From Clostridiales bacterium (GTDB taxonomy: Bacteria; Bacillota; Clostridia; Christensenellales; Pumilibacteraceae), in the NCBI GenBank assembly GCA_022511445.1, contig JAFLVE010000014.1, forward strand, positions 18,464 through 82,463: 64,000 nucleotides of DNA, read 5' to 3'. Positions 1 to 10,700 of this stretch are shown here, piece after piece. A program made the position numbers and the translations under genes. The notes under the pieces are model-generated. The model was not told the origin of the DNA and did not search any database. It saw only the letters and a list, made by a program, of their open reading frames with translations. The first letter of the stretch is position 1. Each line of letters starts with the position of its first letter.

Positions 1-1635
1 CTTAGCAAGCTTAAAAACGGAGCGCCGTTTGTAAGCAATCTCGACGCGGCGGTGGCGGTGCTCGGCAAGAGCCTTACCACTTACGGCAATTTGCATATCC
101 AAAACGCCGAGGACGCGGGTATTGCCGCGCTCGGCGACATGCTGCCCGTCAACTACGGCAACACCGATTCCAAGCTGTACACGATTATTATGGACACCTC
201 GAGAAGCATGAATCAGCTCGACCACCTCAATATAACCAAACAGCTTGTTAAAAGGCTTATAAACACGCTTCCCGACGATACTTACGTCACGTTCCTTACC
301 TTTAACAGCGACGCGGAGGTTATTCAGCCGGTAACGCCGCTTACCGAGCGCGAGGAAATTCTCGAAAAAATCGAACACTTCGAGGTCGTTCAGGGCACGG
401 TGCTCGGCTCGGGACTTAAGAGAACGGCGGAGTACATCACTCCGCTTGCGTTCGACGATAAGCAGGTGCTTCTTATAACCGACGGACTGTCGTACTCGGT
501 AAACGTCGAGGACGATCCCGTGACCGTCGCTCAGCAAATGTTTGCGGCCGGCATAATGACGTCGGTGTTCGACGTGGGCAGACCGGGCGACGAGCCCGAC
601 GGCTCCAACCGCTACGACGAGGGTTACGACGCGGCGTTCCGCCTGCTTACCGCGGTTGCAGAGGCGGGCAGGGGCAACCATTACTATTCGAGAAACCTCG
701 AAAATCTCGACGACGTTACGTTCGGCGAGCTGTCCGACGATCTTACCCTTACCGTCGTAGAGCGGGACACCACGGTCAGCGTTCAGCGCCTGCAGCAAAA
801 CGACCCCGTTCTCGACGGGTTTAGCGACGAGGACAAACTGTCCATTCCCAACGTTAAAGGCTACGTTTACTGCGGAAGCAAGCCGAGCGCAACAACCGTA
901 TTAACCGTAAACCACAAGCGCAGCGACGAAAGCGAGTTCACGACCGAAAAGCCGCTGTACGCTTACCAAAACTACGGTAACGGCATGGTCTCCACTTTTA
1001 CAAGCTCGCTCGGCGGCGACTGGGTAAGCGGGTGGAACACGGGTATCGGCAGGACCTTCCTCGAAAACGTGTTCGAGCTGAGTATCCCGAGCGAGAGAAT
1101 AGACACGCCGTACATTGTGGACGTAACAAAAGAGGGCAAGGTTACTAAAGTGGAGGTTACGCCCACCACGCTCCAGCCGAACGCGACCGCAACCATATCG
1201 ATAACTGCGCCCGACGGCGAGACGGAAACAAAAGAACTGAACTTTGACGGCAGTAAGTACTCCTACGAGTTCGATACCGCGAGCGTCGGAAAGTACGACC
1301 TTAATATCACATACACATTTAGAGAGGACTACACCACCCGAAAAGCGGTTTACGTCTGCTATCTCGACGAGTACGACGCTTTCGCCGTGTTCGAGCCTTC
1401 GCCGCTCGACAGAGCGATAGGCGGACGGCGCGGCGGCGGTACGGTCAGCAAGAACGGCAAGCTGTCGATTGAAAACGACAAGAACGAAGTGGATAAGTAC
1501 GTTGAGGATTTGACCGTTCCGTTGCTGATTGTCGCAGTTGCGATGTTTGTCGTAGATATTATAATTCGTAAGCTTAAGTGGGATGATATAAAGAGCTTCT
1601 TCGGCTTCGGAAAGAAAAAGGAGGTTAAAAAATGA
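1..1635 (+). CDS. VWA-domain membrane protein, 5' end missing
   Basis: The frame is open from base 1, so the gene starts outside the window and about 544 C-terminal residues are visible. A von Willebrand factor A domain follows a short lead-in: its metal-ion (MIDAS) motif DTSRS begins at visible residue 65 (base 193), and a second Thr/Asp site falls in LITDGLSY. A beta-rich region follows, then one C-terminal membrane segment (about bases 1525-1580) and a short Lys-rich cytoplasmic tail. VWA proteins of this form sit on the membrane and bind protein ligands through a metal ion. The stop overlaps the start of the next gene (ATGA), so the two are translationally coupled. With the MoxR-DUF58-transglutaminase genes further along it resembles the usual MoxR/VWA partnership, but it is not adjacent to them. 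Ligand and role are unknown. Confidence 0.85.
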   Translation, partial: LSKLKNGAPFVSNLDAAVAVLGKSLTTYGNLHIQNAEDAGIAALGDMLPVNYGNTDSKLYTIIMDTSRSMNQLDHLNITKQLVKRLINTLPDDTYVTFLTFNSDAEVIQPVTPLTEREEILEKIEHFEVVQGTVLGSGLKRTAEYITPLAFDDKQVLLITDGLSYSVNVEDDPVTVAQQMFAAGIMTSVFDVGRPGDEPDGSNRYDEGYDAAFRLLTAVAEAGRGNHYYSRNLENLDDVTFGELSDDLTLTVVERDTTVSVQRLQQNDPVLDGFSDEDKLSIPNVKGYVYCGSKPSATTVLTVNHKRSDESEFTTEKPLYAYQNYGNGMVSTFTSSLGGDWVSGWNTGIGRTFLENVFELSIPSERIDTPYIVDVTKEGKVTKVEVTPTTLQPNATATISITAPDGETETKELNFDGSKYSYEFDTASVGKYDLNITYTFREDYTTRKAVYVCYLDEYDAFAVFEPSPLDRAIGGRRGGGTVSKNGKLSIENDKNEVDKYVEDLTVPLLIVAVAMFVVDIIIRKLKWDDIKSFFGFGKKKEVKK

Positions 1636-3095
1636 TTAAAAAAATCTTAATCGTCATTTTAACTCTTTTGCTTGCCCTGTCCTTTGCGGGCTGCGGCACG
1701 TTCGTCTCGTCGGGCGGTATCGGAAGACCCGTGACCGACACTTCGGGCAGCGGTAACGGCAGTCAAACCCCGGGCGGGGAAAATCCCGGCGGAGAAAAAC
1801 CGGGCGGAGAGAAGCCGGGCGACGAACCGGAAAAGGACGTTCGCGTATTTACGGTAACCCTTGTCAACGCTCCCGCCGTATTGCCCGAGGGCATGCAGGC
1901 AATCTGGACGAAAAACAACGAGGTCCACAGCGCGGAGTTTGTGGACGGCGTAGCTAAGGTCGAGGGGCTTAACGGGGAATATCACGTTACGCTTTCCGCA
2001 CTTCCCAAGGGCTATACCTACGACTGCAACGGATATAACGTAGACAACTTCGACAGGGACGTAGAGATAGAATTGCTCGAAATAATTAACCTAAGGGAAT
2101 ATTTTACGCTCGCGCCCAACGGCGAGTCCGACGTCAGATGGTACAAGATAAATAAGTACGGCACGTACCGCGCCACAATAAAAAACGATAACGACGCAAT
2201 GGGCTTTTCGTTTAAGCCTACCGAGAACGGAAGCTTTTCCATAACCTCTTGGTGCGACGTAACAGCAAACGACATTAACCCCACTTTAAGACGGTACAAC
2301 GGTACCGAGTCGTTCTGCACTTTTGCGCAGGAAATACGCGACGGCGGATCGAGCGGAACGTTTACCAAAAACTTTAGGTTTGCTTCCGACTTCGGCGACG
2401 AAAATATCGGCGCGGTGCTGATGTTTACCGTAAAAGCCGCCGTAAACGGAATTTCGTATCCCATTACAGTCGACTTTACGTTAAAGCGCGAGGCGGACTA
2501 CGTTTCGCCCGATATCAACGGCGAGCCGTACTACGCCACCGGTCCGTTTAAAAAGGGAAACGAAAATGGTGCATGGCGGTATATCTACGAGGACAATGCT
2601 ACCACCGTGACGACTAAAGACGGACCCAAGACGTACCACATTCAGGACGACGAAAAGGTCGTCTTTAACCCGACCGACAAGTTTTACCACGTAGGCACCG
2701 CGGACGGACCGCTCCTTTACGCAAGGCTAACGAAAGACTGCCAGGTATTTGTAACGCTTTCGTTACCCGGCGGAGCGTGGGTAAATAAGGGATTTTTCTG
2801 GAACGAGTTGGATAACGGAATGGTAAGATTGAGCCTCGAAGACGGCTTTAATTACAGCTATATGATAAACAACGGTTATGCCAATTACTGCGACAGCAAC
2901 GGCGCGCACCCCGTAACAGAGGAGATAAAGAGGTTTTTGCAGGGCTACGCCGCGAGGGAAAACCTCTTCAGAGACGGCGAGGGCGTTGCGGAAAACGCAA
3001 TTGAAAACGCAAACGAATTTACCAACCAGAGCGGCTTAAATCTTCAATCGGACGAGGACAGTATGTGGCTGTTCGCCTGCGGATATTACAAATAA
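1632..3095 (+). CDS. Secreted lipoprotein, function unknown
   Basis: A 487-residue protein with a Lys-start, hydrophobic signal peptide and a lipobox ending FAGC (Cys about residue 21), so it should be lipid-anchored outside the membrane. A flexible Gly/Pro/Glu-rich linker with repeated PGGE units (about residues 40-70) tethers the folded part. The rest is beta-strand rich with many aromatic residues and no motif I recognise. The start overlaps the stop of the VWA gene by 4 bases, so the pair is co-expressed and probably works together at the cell surface. A hairpin terminator follows directly, ending this transcription unit. Confidence 0.85.
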   Translation: MIKKILIVILTLLLALSFAGCGTFVSSGGIGRPVTDTSGSGNGSQTPGGENPGGEKPGGEKPGDEPEKDVRVFTVTLVNAPAVLPEGMQAIWTKNNEVHSAEFVDGVAKVEGLNGEYHVTLSALPKGYTYDCNGYNVDNFDRDVEIELLEIINLREYFTLAPNGESDVRWYKINKYGTYRATIKNDNDAMGFSFKPTENGSFSITSWCDVTANDINPTLRRYNGTESFCTFAQEIRDGGSSGTFTKNFRFASDFGDENIGAVLMFTVKAAVNGISYPITVDFTLKREADYVSPDINGEPYYATGPFKKGNENGAWRYIYEDNATTVTTKDGPKTYHIQDDEKVVFNPTDKFYHVGTADGPLLYARLTKDCQVFVTLSLPGGAWVNKGFFWNELDNGMVRLSLEDGFNYSYMINNGYANYCDSNGAHPVTEEIKRFLQGYAARENLFRDGEGVAENAIENANEFTNQSGLNLQSDEDSMWLFACGYYK

Positions 3096-3106
3096 CAAAC
3101 AGCATT

Positions 3107-3136
3107 AAATCGGCCGCTCCCGCGGTCGATTTTTTG
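3107..3136 (+). terminator. Rho-independent terminator after the lipoprotein gene
   Basis: A 10-bp stem (AAATCGGCCG with CGGTCGATTT, one G-U pair) with a short loop is followed by a T-run, 12 bases after the stop codon. Confidence 0.75.
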
Positions 3137-3290
3137 TGCGGGAAACTTCGCCGCAACGACGCAAGCGCAAAGTAAACAAGTAATAGTGAAAAGTGAAAAT
3201 GTAGCCGCTTTGCGACATTAATGAAAGAGATTCTTCGTTAAAGCGCAGAGTGGAAAAAAAGAGAGTGCGGCTTCGCCTAGATTTCTCCGC

Positions 3291-3455
3291 TTCGGTCGAA
3301 ATGATGAGCGGAACGGAATTAATTTCGGCAATACTTTGATTATGCGTTAAAGCTAAATCGGTATAAAGGCTCCCCTGTGTAAGGGGAGCCGGATGCGAGC
3401 AAAGCGAGCAGACTGAGGGGCTGTTAGCTCGCTTCTGTCGAAATGATGGGGAGGG
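3291..3455 (+). repeat. Intergenic repeat, copy A
   Basis: The unit has a hairpin (CTCCCCT GTGTA AGGGGAG), a variable purine-rich middle, the tail GACTGAGGGGCTGT, and the motif GTCGAAATGATG at its right end. A second GGTCGAAATGATG lies just upstream at 3295-3307. The same elements recur near 21.4, 21.5, 46.4 and 49.2 kb. The 556-base gap between the lipoprotein and exonuclease genes holds a terminator, this repeat and a promoter. Reading frames across it are repeat-derived and not credible genes. Confidence 0.8.
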
Positions 3456-3584
3456 GGCGAGAGAGCGTTTAGCCGCTGCCGCCAAGCCTTCGGTCGTCCC
3501 ACGGGGAAGACGAATGCTTTTTTCGGGTGCAATGCCAAATAAGTAGGAATGTCTACACACGACAGACGCCAAGCCTTCGGCTTG

Positions 3585-3613
3585 TTGACAGTAAAATAAA
3601 AGCGCGGTATAAT
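3585..3613 (+). promoter_or_regulatory. Sigma-A promoter for the exonuclease gene
   Basis: Perfect TTGACA (3585-3590), 17-base spacer and perfect TATAAT (3608-3613), about 38 bases before the start codon. Confidence 0.85.
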
Positions 3614-3651
3614 ATATTCCGTAAAGACAAAAGAGAATCAGAGACGAATAT

Positions 3652-4824
3652 ATGAAGTATTTATTTTTCGATATAGAGTGCGCTAACTGTTTTAACGGGA
3701 TAGCCAAGATATGCGAGTTCGGTTACGTGCTGACGGACGAAAGCTTTAACGTAATACAAAAAGAAATCTTTTTGATAAATCCCAACGATAAATTCGATTG
3801 GTACGTCGCAAAAAAGCTGCTTAATTACAGCATTAACTCGTACAGGCGTTCGCCGCTGTACACGCACTACTTCGATAGGATAAAGGCGTTATTCACCGAC
3901 GAGGATACGATGATTTTCGGACATACGGTGGACTCCGACTTTAAGTTTCTTAACGACGAGGCACGGCGCTATTCTCTTCCGTTTTTCGATTGCAGGTTTT
4001 ACGACGCCAAATATATGTACGACACATACGCAAAGACCGAGAGCGCGGGCGACGGTAATTCCTTATCGGTGTCCAAAATCTGCGTCGCGCTCGGGATAGA
4101 GCTTCCCGAGTTAGTTCATAAAAGCGTGGACGACGCGTACGCCACAATGCTAATCGTAAAAGAACTTACAAAAAGAATGAACGTCGACGTTAACGGTTTA
4201 ATAGCGCTGTGTGCGGACTGCAAGGGCGAAACGAGCGGCGGCGAGATAAAGACCGTTATAACCGAGCGCGCGCGGCAAAAGCGCGCCGCCACCGCAAACA
4301 GCAACTACATGAAGGGCGTAAACAAGAGCAGGTTTTATCGGTTCCTCAACGGGGTGAAGCCGCAGGGCACAGTTCGAATAAACGAGCTGACAGGCAAAAA
4401 GATTTGCTTCAGCCTTAATTACGAGCGCGACCATTTCAGACAGACTCTCTCCCTCGTCCAGCTTCTTAAAAACTGCGGCTGTATATATAAAAGACCGATA
4501 GCGCAGCTCGACTACTTTATGTCGTATAAAGCGTACGACGATGACGGAAACGAAATAATCTGCCCGAGACTATCCGCCGTAGAATGCGCGGCGGAGCAGG
4601 GCGCAAGCATAAAAGTCATACCGTTCGAGAGCCTTCTCCGCATTCTCGGCGTTACCGAGGACGAGCTTAACGCAATGCCCTTCCCCGACGAGTCGAGCTT
4701 TGCAAAACGACCTTCCCGCACTTCCAAAAGGGAGCGAGGCGAAAACCCGAACGGAAAAGCGCCGCCTACGACGATAGGCGAAACACTTAAAGCGCGCGGC
4801 GTAGATTTATCGGCGAGGAAATAA
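3652..4824 (+). CDS. DnaQ-like 3'-5' exonuclease with probable BRCT domain
   Basis: The N-terminal 180 residues are a DEDDh exonuclease: D7 and E9 in FFDIE, D94/D96 in HTVDSD, and H156 with D161 in HKSVDDAY. These bind two metal ions and remove nucleotides from 3' ends. A Lys/Arg-rich linker follows, then residues about 235-325 with the hydrophobic pattern of a BRCT fold (GKKICFSL at the start, LLRIL at the end). In the family such fusions bring the nuclease to DNA ends or protein partners; that role here is inferred. The tail is basic and probably disordered. It is not the polymerase III epsilon subunit by context: no replication gene is near. It has its own strong promoter. Confidence 0.8.
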   Translation: MKYLFFDIECANCFNGIAKICEFGYVLTDESFNVIQKEIFLINPNDKFDWYVAKKLLNYSINSYRRSPLYTHYFDRIKALFTDEDTMIFGHTVDSDFKFLNDEARRYSLPFFDCRFYDAKYMYDTYAKTESAGDGNSLSVSKICVALGIELPELVHKSVDDAYATMLIVKELTKRMNVDVNGLIALCADCKGETSGGEIKTVITERARQKRAATANSNYMKGVNKSRFYRFLNGVKPQGTVRINELTGKKICFSLNYERDHFRQTLSLVQLLKNCGCIYKRPIAQLDYFMSYKAYDDDGNEIICPRLSAVECAAEQGASIKVIPFESLLRILGVTEDELNAMPFPDESSFAKRPSRTSKRERGENPNGKAPPTTIGETLKARGVDLSARK

Positions 4825-4895
4825 GAGAAAAAACCGAGTTTCAGGAAAGGTTTTTCGAAACGGAAATTATATCTTACATAAAGGAATAAACACAA

Positions 4896-5819
4896 ATGAA
4901 GCATTTTATTACGGCGGAAGGGATAACTCGCGGGGAGCTCGAACGGCTTTACTCCGTTGCCGACGACATTAAGCGCAACAAGGCAAAGTACCGCACGGCG
5001 CTGTCCGGCTATATAATAGCGACTCTGTTTTACGAGCCGTCGACAAGGACGAGGCTGTCGTTCGAGAGCTCGATTCAGCGGCTGGGCGCAAACGTAATCT
5101 CCACCGAAAACGCGCGGGAAAACGCTTCCGCAAAAAAAGGCGAGAGCCTCGAGGATACGGTCCGAATAGTTCAAGGCTATTCCGACATGATAATCATTCG
5201 GCACTTTGAGGTTGACTCCGCCGAGCGCGCCGTTAAGGTTGCCAAGGTGCCTATTATTAACGCCGGCTCGGGCGGCGGGGAGCACCCTACGCAAGGACTG
5301 CTCGACATCTACACGATAAGAGAGTACCGCGGCAAGGTGGACGGAACGAGCATTGCGGTAATGGGCGACCTCAAGTACGGCAGGACGGTGCATTCCATGC
5401 TTAAGCTTATAAGCCTTTACGACGGCGTTACCGTTTACGGCTTTCCCGTAAAGGGGCTGGAGCTTCCCGAGTTTTACAAGGACTTTTTGGCGGCTAAAAA
5501 AGTTAAGTATATCGAGTGCAAGACGTTTACCGATATTCCTAAAGACGTTAACTTTATCTACCAGACGAGAGTGCAGACCGAGCGGCTCGAAGACCCCGAC
5601 ATAAAGATAGAGGAGATGATATTGAACAAAGCGAATTTCGCCCGCTTTTCGGATAACACATATCTACTCCATCCTCTGCCTCGCGTGGACGAAATTTCCC
5701 CCGACCTCGACGACGATAAGCGGTGCGTTTACTTTAATCAGGCGCACAACGGCATTCCCACGAGAATGGCGCTTATATATACTTTATTCAGGGACTTTTA
5801 CAATATCGACCTAAAATAA
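4896..5819 (+). CDS. pyrB: Aspartate carbamoyltransferase, catalytic subunit
   Basis: Makes N-carbamoyl-aspartate from carbamoyl phosphate and aspartate, the first committed step of pyrimidine synthesis. Signature residues are all present: the carbamoyl-phosphate loop STRTR at 49-53 in FYEPSTRTR, HPTQ at 130-133, GDLKYGRTVHS in the aspartate domain, and HPLPR at 259-263. The length of 307 residues is normal for the catalytic chain. AAAGGA lies upstream of the ATG. No pyrI regulatory subunit or other pyr gene is adjacent, and no pyrimidine-responsive leader (PyrR-type attenuator) is evident in the 71 bases before it. It probably shares the promoter of the exonuclease gene. A clear terminator follows. 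Confidence 0.96.
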   Translation: MKHFITAEGITRGELERLYSVADDIKRNKAKYRTALSGYIIATLFYEPSTRTRLSFESSIQRLGANVISTENARENASAKKGESLEDTVRIVQGYSDMIIIRHFEVDSAERAVKVAKVPIINAGSGGGEHPTQGLLDIYTIREYRGKVDGTSIAVMGDLKYGRTVHSMLKLISLYDGVTVYGFPVKGLELPEFYKDFLAAKKVKYIECKTFTDIPKDVNFIYQTRVQTERLEDPDIKIEEMILNKANFARFSDNTYLLHPLPRVDEISPDLDDDKRCVYFNQAHNGIPTRMALIYTLFRDFYNIDLK

Positions 5820-5833
5820 ACATTCCGAGCAAT

Positions 5834-5866
5834 AAACCGAGCGGGTTTTACCGCCTCGGTTTTTTG
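5834..5866 (+). terminator. Terminator after pyrB
   Basis: AACCGAG pairs with CTCGGTT and the stem extends with GC pairs around one bulge. A run of six Ts follows. Confidence 0.8.
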
Positions 5867-5965
5867 TTTTTATTAAGTGCATAAATATAAGCGTGTCGGG
5901 CGGCGGCAGAGCGAGGAAAAGGCGCAATTCTTATGCGGTTTGCGACGAAAAAAATCGGGAATTTA

Positions 5966-5994
5966 TTGACAAAATCCGCCGCGTAAAGTATAAT
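5966..5994 (+). promoter_or_regulatory. Sigma-A promoter for the kinase/LRR/MoxR unit
   Basis: Perfect TTGACA (5966-5971), 17-base spacer and TATAAT (5989-5994). It sits inside the upstream part of the longest open frame, which shows that the kinase starts downstream at 6046 and not at 5893. Confidence 0.85.
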
Positions 5995-6045
5995 AAAATC
6001 GGTACGGTGTATTCCGTGCCGGCGCATAAAAATCGGAGAAAAACC

Positions 6046-7743
6046 ATGACGGCGTATATCGTAGCGTATAGCGTAATATTGTTTGTAATCGCGGCGGCGG
6101 TCGTGTCGTACGCACTTATTTGGGTGCGGACGCAGAAAAACAAAATGGGGGACCGCGCCAAGCTGAACACCACGCTTAAAAGCAACGACAAGCTGTTTGC
6201 CGACATCTTCGGCTCGTCGCAGAACGCCGCGTTTATCATAGTCGAGTCCAAAACTCATTCGCCGTGCTACGTCAGCAAAAACGCCTCCGAGTTTTTCGGC
6301 ACGGAATCACAAAAAATACTTATGGATATAACGCTCGTAAGCGGAGCGGTAGCAAAAAAAGTATGGCGCAATTTCAGACAGAACTACTTAGAGTGGGACG
6401 GGAACGGCACGTTCTCGTTTGAGTTTTCCTATAACGGCAGTAAGCGCGCGCTCGCTCAAGCGGCAAGGGTAAAACGCATGGGCGTGGAGTACGACGCGTT
6501 TATGATTTACGACGTAACCGAAAAGTCCGAGGAAACGGACAAACTCCGCGACGACCTCGACAGGGCGCTCGGCGAGGCGGCGGGGAAACTAACCTTCCTT
6601 TCGAGCATGAGCCATGAGATCCGCACGCCCATGAACGGCGTTATGGGTATGATGGAGCTTGCGCGCAAAAACATAAAAGACCCCAAAAAAGCGGGCGACT
6701 ATCTTTCGCGCGCGGGGGAGCTCAGTAAGTTCCTTTTAAGCATGATCAACGACATTTTGGACATCTCGAAGGTGGAAAGCGGAAAGATGCTTTTGTACAA
6801 CACCACCTTCGATATTTTTGCGTTTGCCGATAAGATAAAGAACATGTTTAACGGCATGGTTACGGGCAAGGGCATAAACTTTATTGTGGAAACGATCGAC
6901 TTTAAGACGCGCTACTTCCTCGCCGACGAAATGCGCCTTACTCAGGTTGTCACAAACTTTATCTCCAACGCCAACAAGTTTACTCCCGCGGGCGGAACGA
7001 TACAGGTAACCTTTAAGCAGCTCGATAATATCGGCGGAAAGGCGCAGATACTTATTCGCGTTCGCGACACGGGCAAGGGCATTGCGCCCGAGAATATCCG
7101 CAAGATTATGAAGCCGTTCGAGCAGGAGGAGGCGTCCACGGCGCACCATTACGGCGGCACCGGTCTCGGGCTTGCGATATGCGACCAGATTGTAACGCTT
7201 ATGGGCGGAAATATCGTTGTGGACAGCGTGCTCGGCAAGGGCACCGACTTTAACGTGTTCCTATCCCTCGACGTGGCCGACGTCGAGCAGGATCTTAACA
7301 GCCCCGTTGCGAGCGAGGAAGAGGGCGGCGGCGATGACTTTAAGTACGACGGCTGCAGAATCCTTCTTGCCGAGGACAACGAGGTTAACGCCGAAATCGC
7401 GGTGGAAATACTCACCGACGAGGGCGCGGTTGTAACGCATGCAAAGGACGGGCAGGAGGCGCTCGACTTCTACATGGATAAGCCCGAAAACTCGTTCGAC
7501 CTTATACTTCTCGACATTCATATGCCCAAGCTTAACGGCAGGGACGTTGCCCGTAAAATCCGCGCAAGCGGCAAGGGCGACGCCGAGAGCGTTGCGCTGT
7601 TGGCTCTCTCCGCCGACGCGTTTGTGGAGGACGTAAAGCTTTCCAAACAGGCGGGCATGGACGACCACGTATCTAAGCCTATCGACTTTGACTTACTCAG
7701 AAAGACGGCGGGCGCGGTAATCGCGAAAAAGCGCGGCAAATAG
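6046..7743 (+). CDS. Hybrid sensor histidine kinase, single membrane segment
   Basis: A 565-residue kinase. The start at 6046 is chosen because GGAGA lies 6 bases upstream and the promoter lies between it and the longer possible start. One membrane segment (residues 3-27) is followed by a PAS-like cytoplasmic region (about 45-165). The HisKA helix has the phospho-accepting His190 in SHEIRTPMNG. The HATPase domain has an N box (NFISNANKF) and a G box (DTGKGIAPENI). A C-terminal receiver has Asp490 in LLDIHMP and the acidic pair in AEDNEVN. It has almost no extracellular loop, so the signal is probably cytoplasmic or within the membrane. There is no HPt domain and no DNA-binding regulator nearby, so its output must be elsewhere. 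It lies 12 bases before the LRR lipoprotein gene. Confidence 0.9.
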   Translation: MTAYIVAYSVILFVIAAAVVSYALIWVRTQKNKMGDRAKLNTTLKSNDKLFADIFGSSQNAAFIIVESKTHSPCYVSKNASEFFGTESQKILMDITLVSGAVAKKVWRNFRQNYLEWDGNGTFSFEFSYNGSKRALAQAARVKRMGVEYDAFMIYDVTEKSEETDKLRDDLDRALGEAAGKLTFLSSMSHEIRTPMNGVMGMMELARKNIKDPKKAGDYLSRAGELSKFLLSMINDILDISKVESGKMLLYNTTFDIFAFADKIKNMFNGMVTGKGINFIVETIDFKTRYFLADEMRLTQVVTNFISNANKFTPAGGTIQVTFKQLDNIGGKAQILIRVRDTGKGIAPENIRKIMKPFEQEEASTAHHYGGTGLGLAICDQIVTLMGGNIVVDSVLGKGTDFNVFLSLDVADVEQDLNSPVASEEEGGGDDFKYDGCRILLAEDNEVNAEIAVEILTDEGAVVTHAKDGQEALDFYMDKPENSFDLILLDIHMPKLNGRDVARKIRASGKGDAESVALLALSADAFVEDVKLSKQAGMDDHVSKPIDFDLLRKTAGAVIAKKRGK

Positions 7744-7755
7744 GAAATAATCAAA

Positions 7756-10700
7756 ATGAAAAAACGGAACGGGATTTTGCTAATAATCGTTTGCATAGCG
7801 GCGGCATGCCTTGCCCTCGCTTTTGCCGCGTGCGCAACGGACGGTTATTCGGGCGGAAAGCCGGTACCCGACACCAAAGAGAACGAGGTGCTGTTTATCG
7901 AGCACAACAGGCTTACCTTTGCGCTCGGCATGGAAATCGACGAGGTTAAGGTGCTCGAAAGCTGCAATATCGTTTTTTATGACAACGGCGGTAACGAGTT
8001 TAAGGTGACGGCGGCTTCGCTTTCGGACGGGACGGTTAGCCATGACAGCTTCGATCTGTCCGAGGTCGGCTCCGACAAGCAGATAGCTATTTCGTATAAC
8101 GGCGTCGTAAACTACATTTACTATGACGTTAACGACTACACCGCGCATTTCTACCTCGACGAAGAGCAGACCGAGCTTTATAAGACGGTAAAGGCTCAAG
8201 CGGCGATAACCGATACGCTCGGGCTTGCCGTGTGGGTAAACCTTATCGAGTACAACTACTCGACGGACGAGGACGCGCGCGAAATGGACGAGTACCGCGC
8301 CGAGCGCTTCGACGGCTGGTACGACTCGTCGAGTAACCGCGCAACGGGGTTGTATTCGCTCGCTCCGCCGCTTAACGGAAACGAGCGCGAGATAAGCTTC
8401 CATGCGCACTATATTTCCGACGAGGATTTTAACAATCTTATGCTCTCTTACGACGCCGCCGGTCGGCGCGTGTTTTCGGGCTACAAGGGCGGTGCGGAGC
8501 GCGTGCGTATTCCCGAGGGCGTAACCTATATCGATTTATCCGAAACGTTTAAAAACGGCAGTCCGTTTAAGAGCATGCACATTCCGTCCACGGCGAGTAT
8601 GGACGTGCCCCTTATGTCGGGCGTAAAGTCGACGGGGCTCGAGACGGTGACGGTAGACAGCGGCAACCGCAGGTATGCCGCGTATAACGGCGCCGTTTAC
8701 TCCAAGGACTACTCCACGCTGTACTTTATGCCGTCCGATTGCAAGGAGACATCCTTCCATTCCGAGCTTTCGGTTGTGGAAAGCTATGCTTGCGCGTACT
8801 GGCGGGTAAGCGAGCTTACCATTCCCGACGGGATTGTAACTCTTAAGCATTACTGCTTTTCGCACTCCCTTATAGAGACGGTGACGGGGCTTGAAAAGGT
8901 CAAGACGATTATGGCGGGAGTGTTCTATAACTCCGCGCTATCTTCCGTGCGCGACGGCGTTGCGGAATATATCGTCCTTACGGGGCAGAACGAGGGCAAG
9001 CTTATATTGAGCATGGTGCTCGACGATACGGTTACCGAGTATGCGCTTCTTCCCGGCACGATAGGAATTTCGGGCGACGCGTTTACTCGCTGCGCTGCGC
9101 TTAAAAGCGTCGACTTCGGCTCCGAGCTTGAGAGCATAGGCGGCTCGGCGTTTTCGGGCTGTGTGTCGCTCGAAAGCGTAACATTCCCGTCGACCCTCAA
9201 AAAAATGGGCTCGAGCGTATTTTACGGCTGCACGGCGCTTGCCTCCGCAAACGGCTTGCCCGTCGTTACGTACGTCGACGACGCCGGCAAGGAACACGGG
9301 AGCACACTTCCGTACGGCTTGTTCAGAGGGTGCACGGCGCTCACCGAATTTATCATTCCGAGCGGCGTTACCTCGATAGGTCAGAGCGTGTTTTATAACT
9401 GCACGGCGCTCACCGACGTTGTAATTCCCGACACGGTTACCGTTATTAACGCCTACAGTTTTTACGGCTGTTCCGCACTGACGGGTATAGAGCTCCCCGC
9501 GGGGCTTAGGGCGCTCGGCTCGTACGCCTTCGGGTCGTGCGGTCTTACCGCAATCGACTTGTCGGTATGCAAAGGCTTGACGAGCTTGCCCGACTATTGC
9601 TTCCGCAACTCCAAGCTTGTAACGATAAGTATTCCCGATTGGATAACGGCAATTCCGTACAGATGCTTTTACACGGCGACCTCGCTTACGACAATCACCT
9701 TTAACAACGTTAAGGTTATAGAGGACGAGGCTTTTGCCGGTTGCTCTAAGCTCGCCGTTATAGACTTTGACGGAGTGGAAGAAATAGGATATCAGGCGTT
9801 TTTGCAATGCAGCGCCATTACCGAAGTCGTGCTACCCGATTCCGTCCGCGTCGTCGGCGGCTATGCCTTCCGCTCGTGCGCGGGGCTTTTGACGATTTCC
9901 GTCGGTAAAAACGTGGAGCAGTTCGGTTATTACAGCTATCTCGACGACGGACTGACCTTCGACGCGGCGCAGGTGCCCGTTTACGCTTGCAGTAAGATAA
10001 AGGCAATAAACGTGGCGGAGGATAACCCGTATTTTAATTCTATAGACGGCGTTATTTACGGCAGAGCGATTTGCGGAATAGAATACGGCGAGGGTAGCGT
10101 GCTGTACTGTTTGCCCCGCGCCAAAACGGGTACGCTGTTCGAATCCGCGCCCACTACGCGAATCGTCGCGCCGTACGCACTTCACTATCAGGCGTACATG
10201 ACCACCTGCGTATTTAACGAGGGCGTGGAAAACATAGGCAAGGCGGCGTTCTACAATGCAACCAAGCTGAATTCCGTTTCGCTCCCGTCCACCGTATCGT
10301 TTATCGGCGCGGGAATACTTCTTAACTGTGCAAACGTCACCTCGTTTACGATTGCCGATGGCAACAAGGTGTATTCCACCGACGGCAACCTTGTGTATAA
10401 GGGTAGCGCCCTTTCCATGTACTTGGGACTCAGCACGGATATAAACATTAAGGACGGCACGACCGAAATCGAATCCGCCGTGTTTATGGATAACAAAAAT
10501 ATTACCGAAATAACCATTCCCGACAGCGTTACGACGATAGGCGTAAAGGCGTTCAGCGGGTGCTCCAATATCACCGCGCTTCATATAGGCAGCGGGCTTA
10601 GGTATATCGACCCGTCGGCGTTTGCGCTTCTTTCCTCGCTCGAGACGATTACCGTAAGCGCGGACAATCCGTACTTTACCGTTGAAAACAACATTCTTTA

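Noticed and set aside
3105..3707. A 200-codon reverse-strand frame over the spacer before the exonuclease gene
   Set aside because: It runs through the intergenic repeat, the terminator and the SigA promoter. The predicted peptide is repeat-derived and has no domain.
5893..6045. N-terminal extension of the first hybrid kinase
   Set aside because: A perfect promoter lies inside it, and the ATG at 6046 has a ribosome-binding site and begins directly with the membrane helix.
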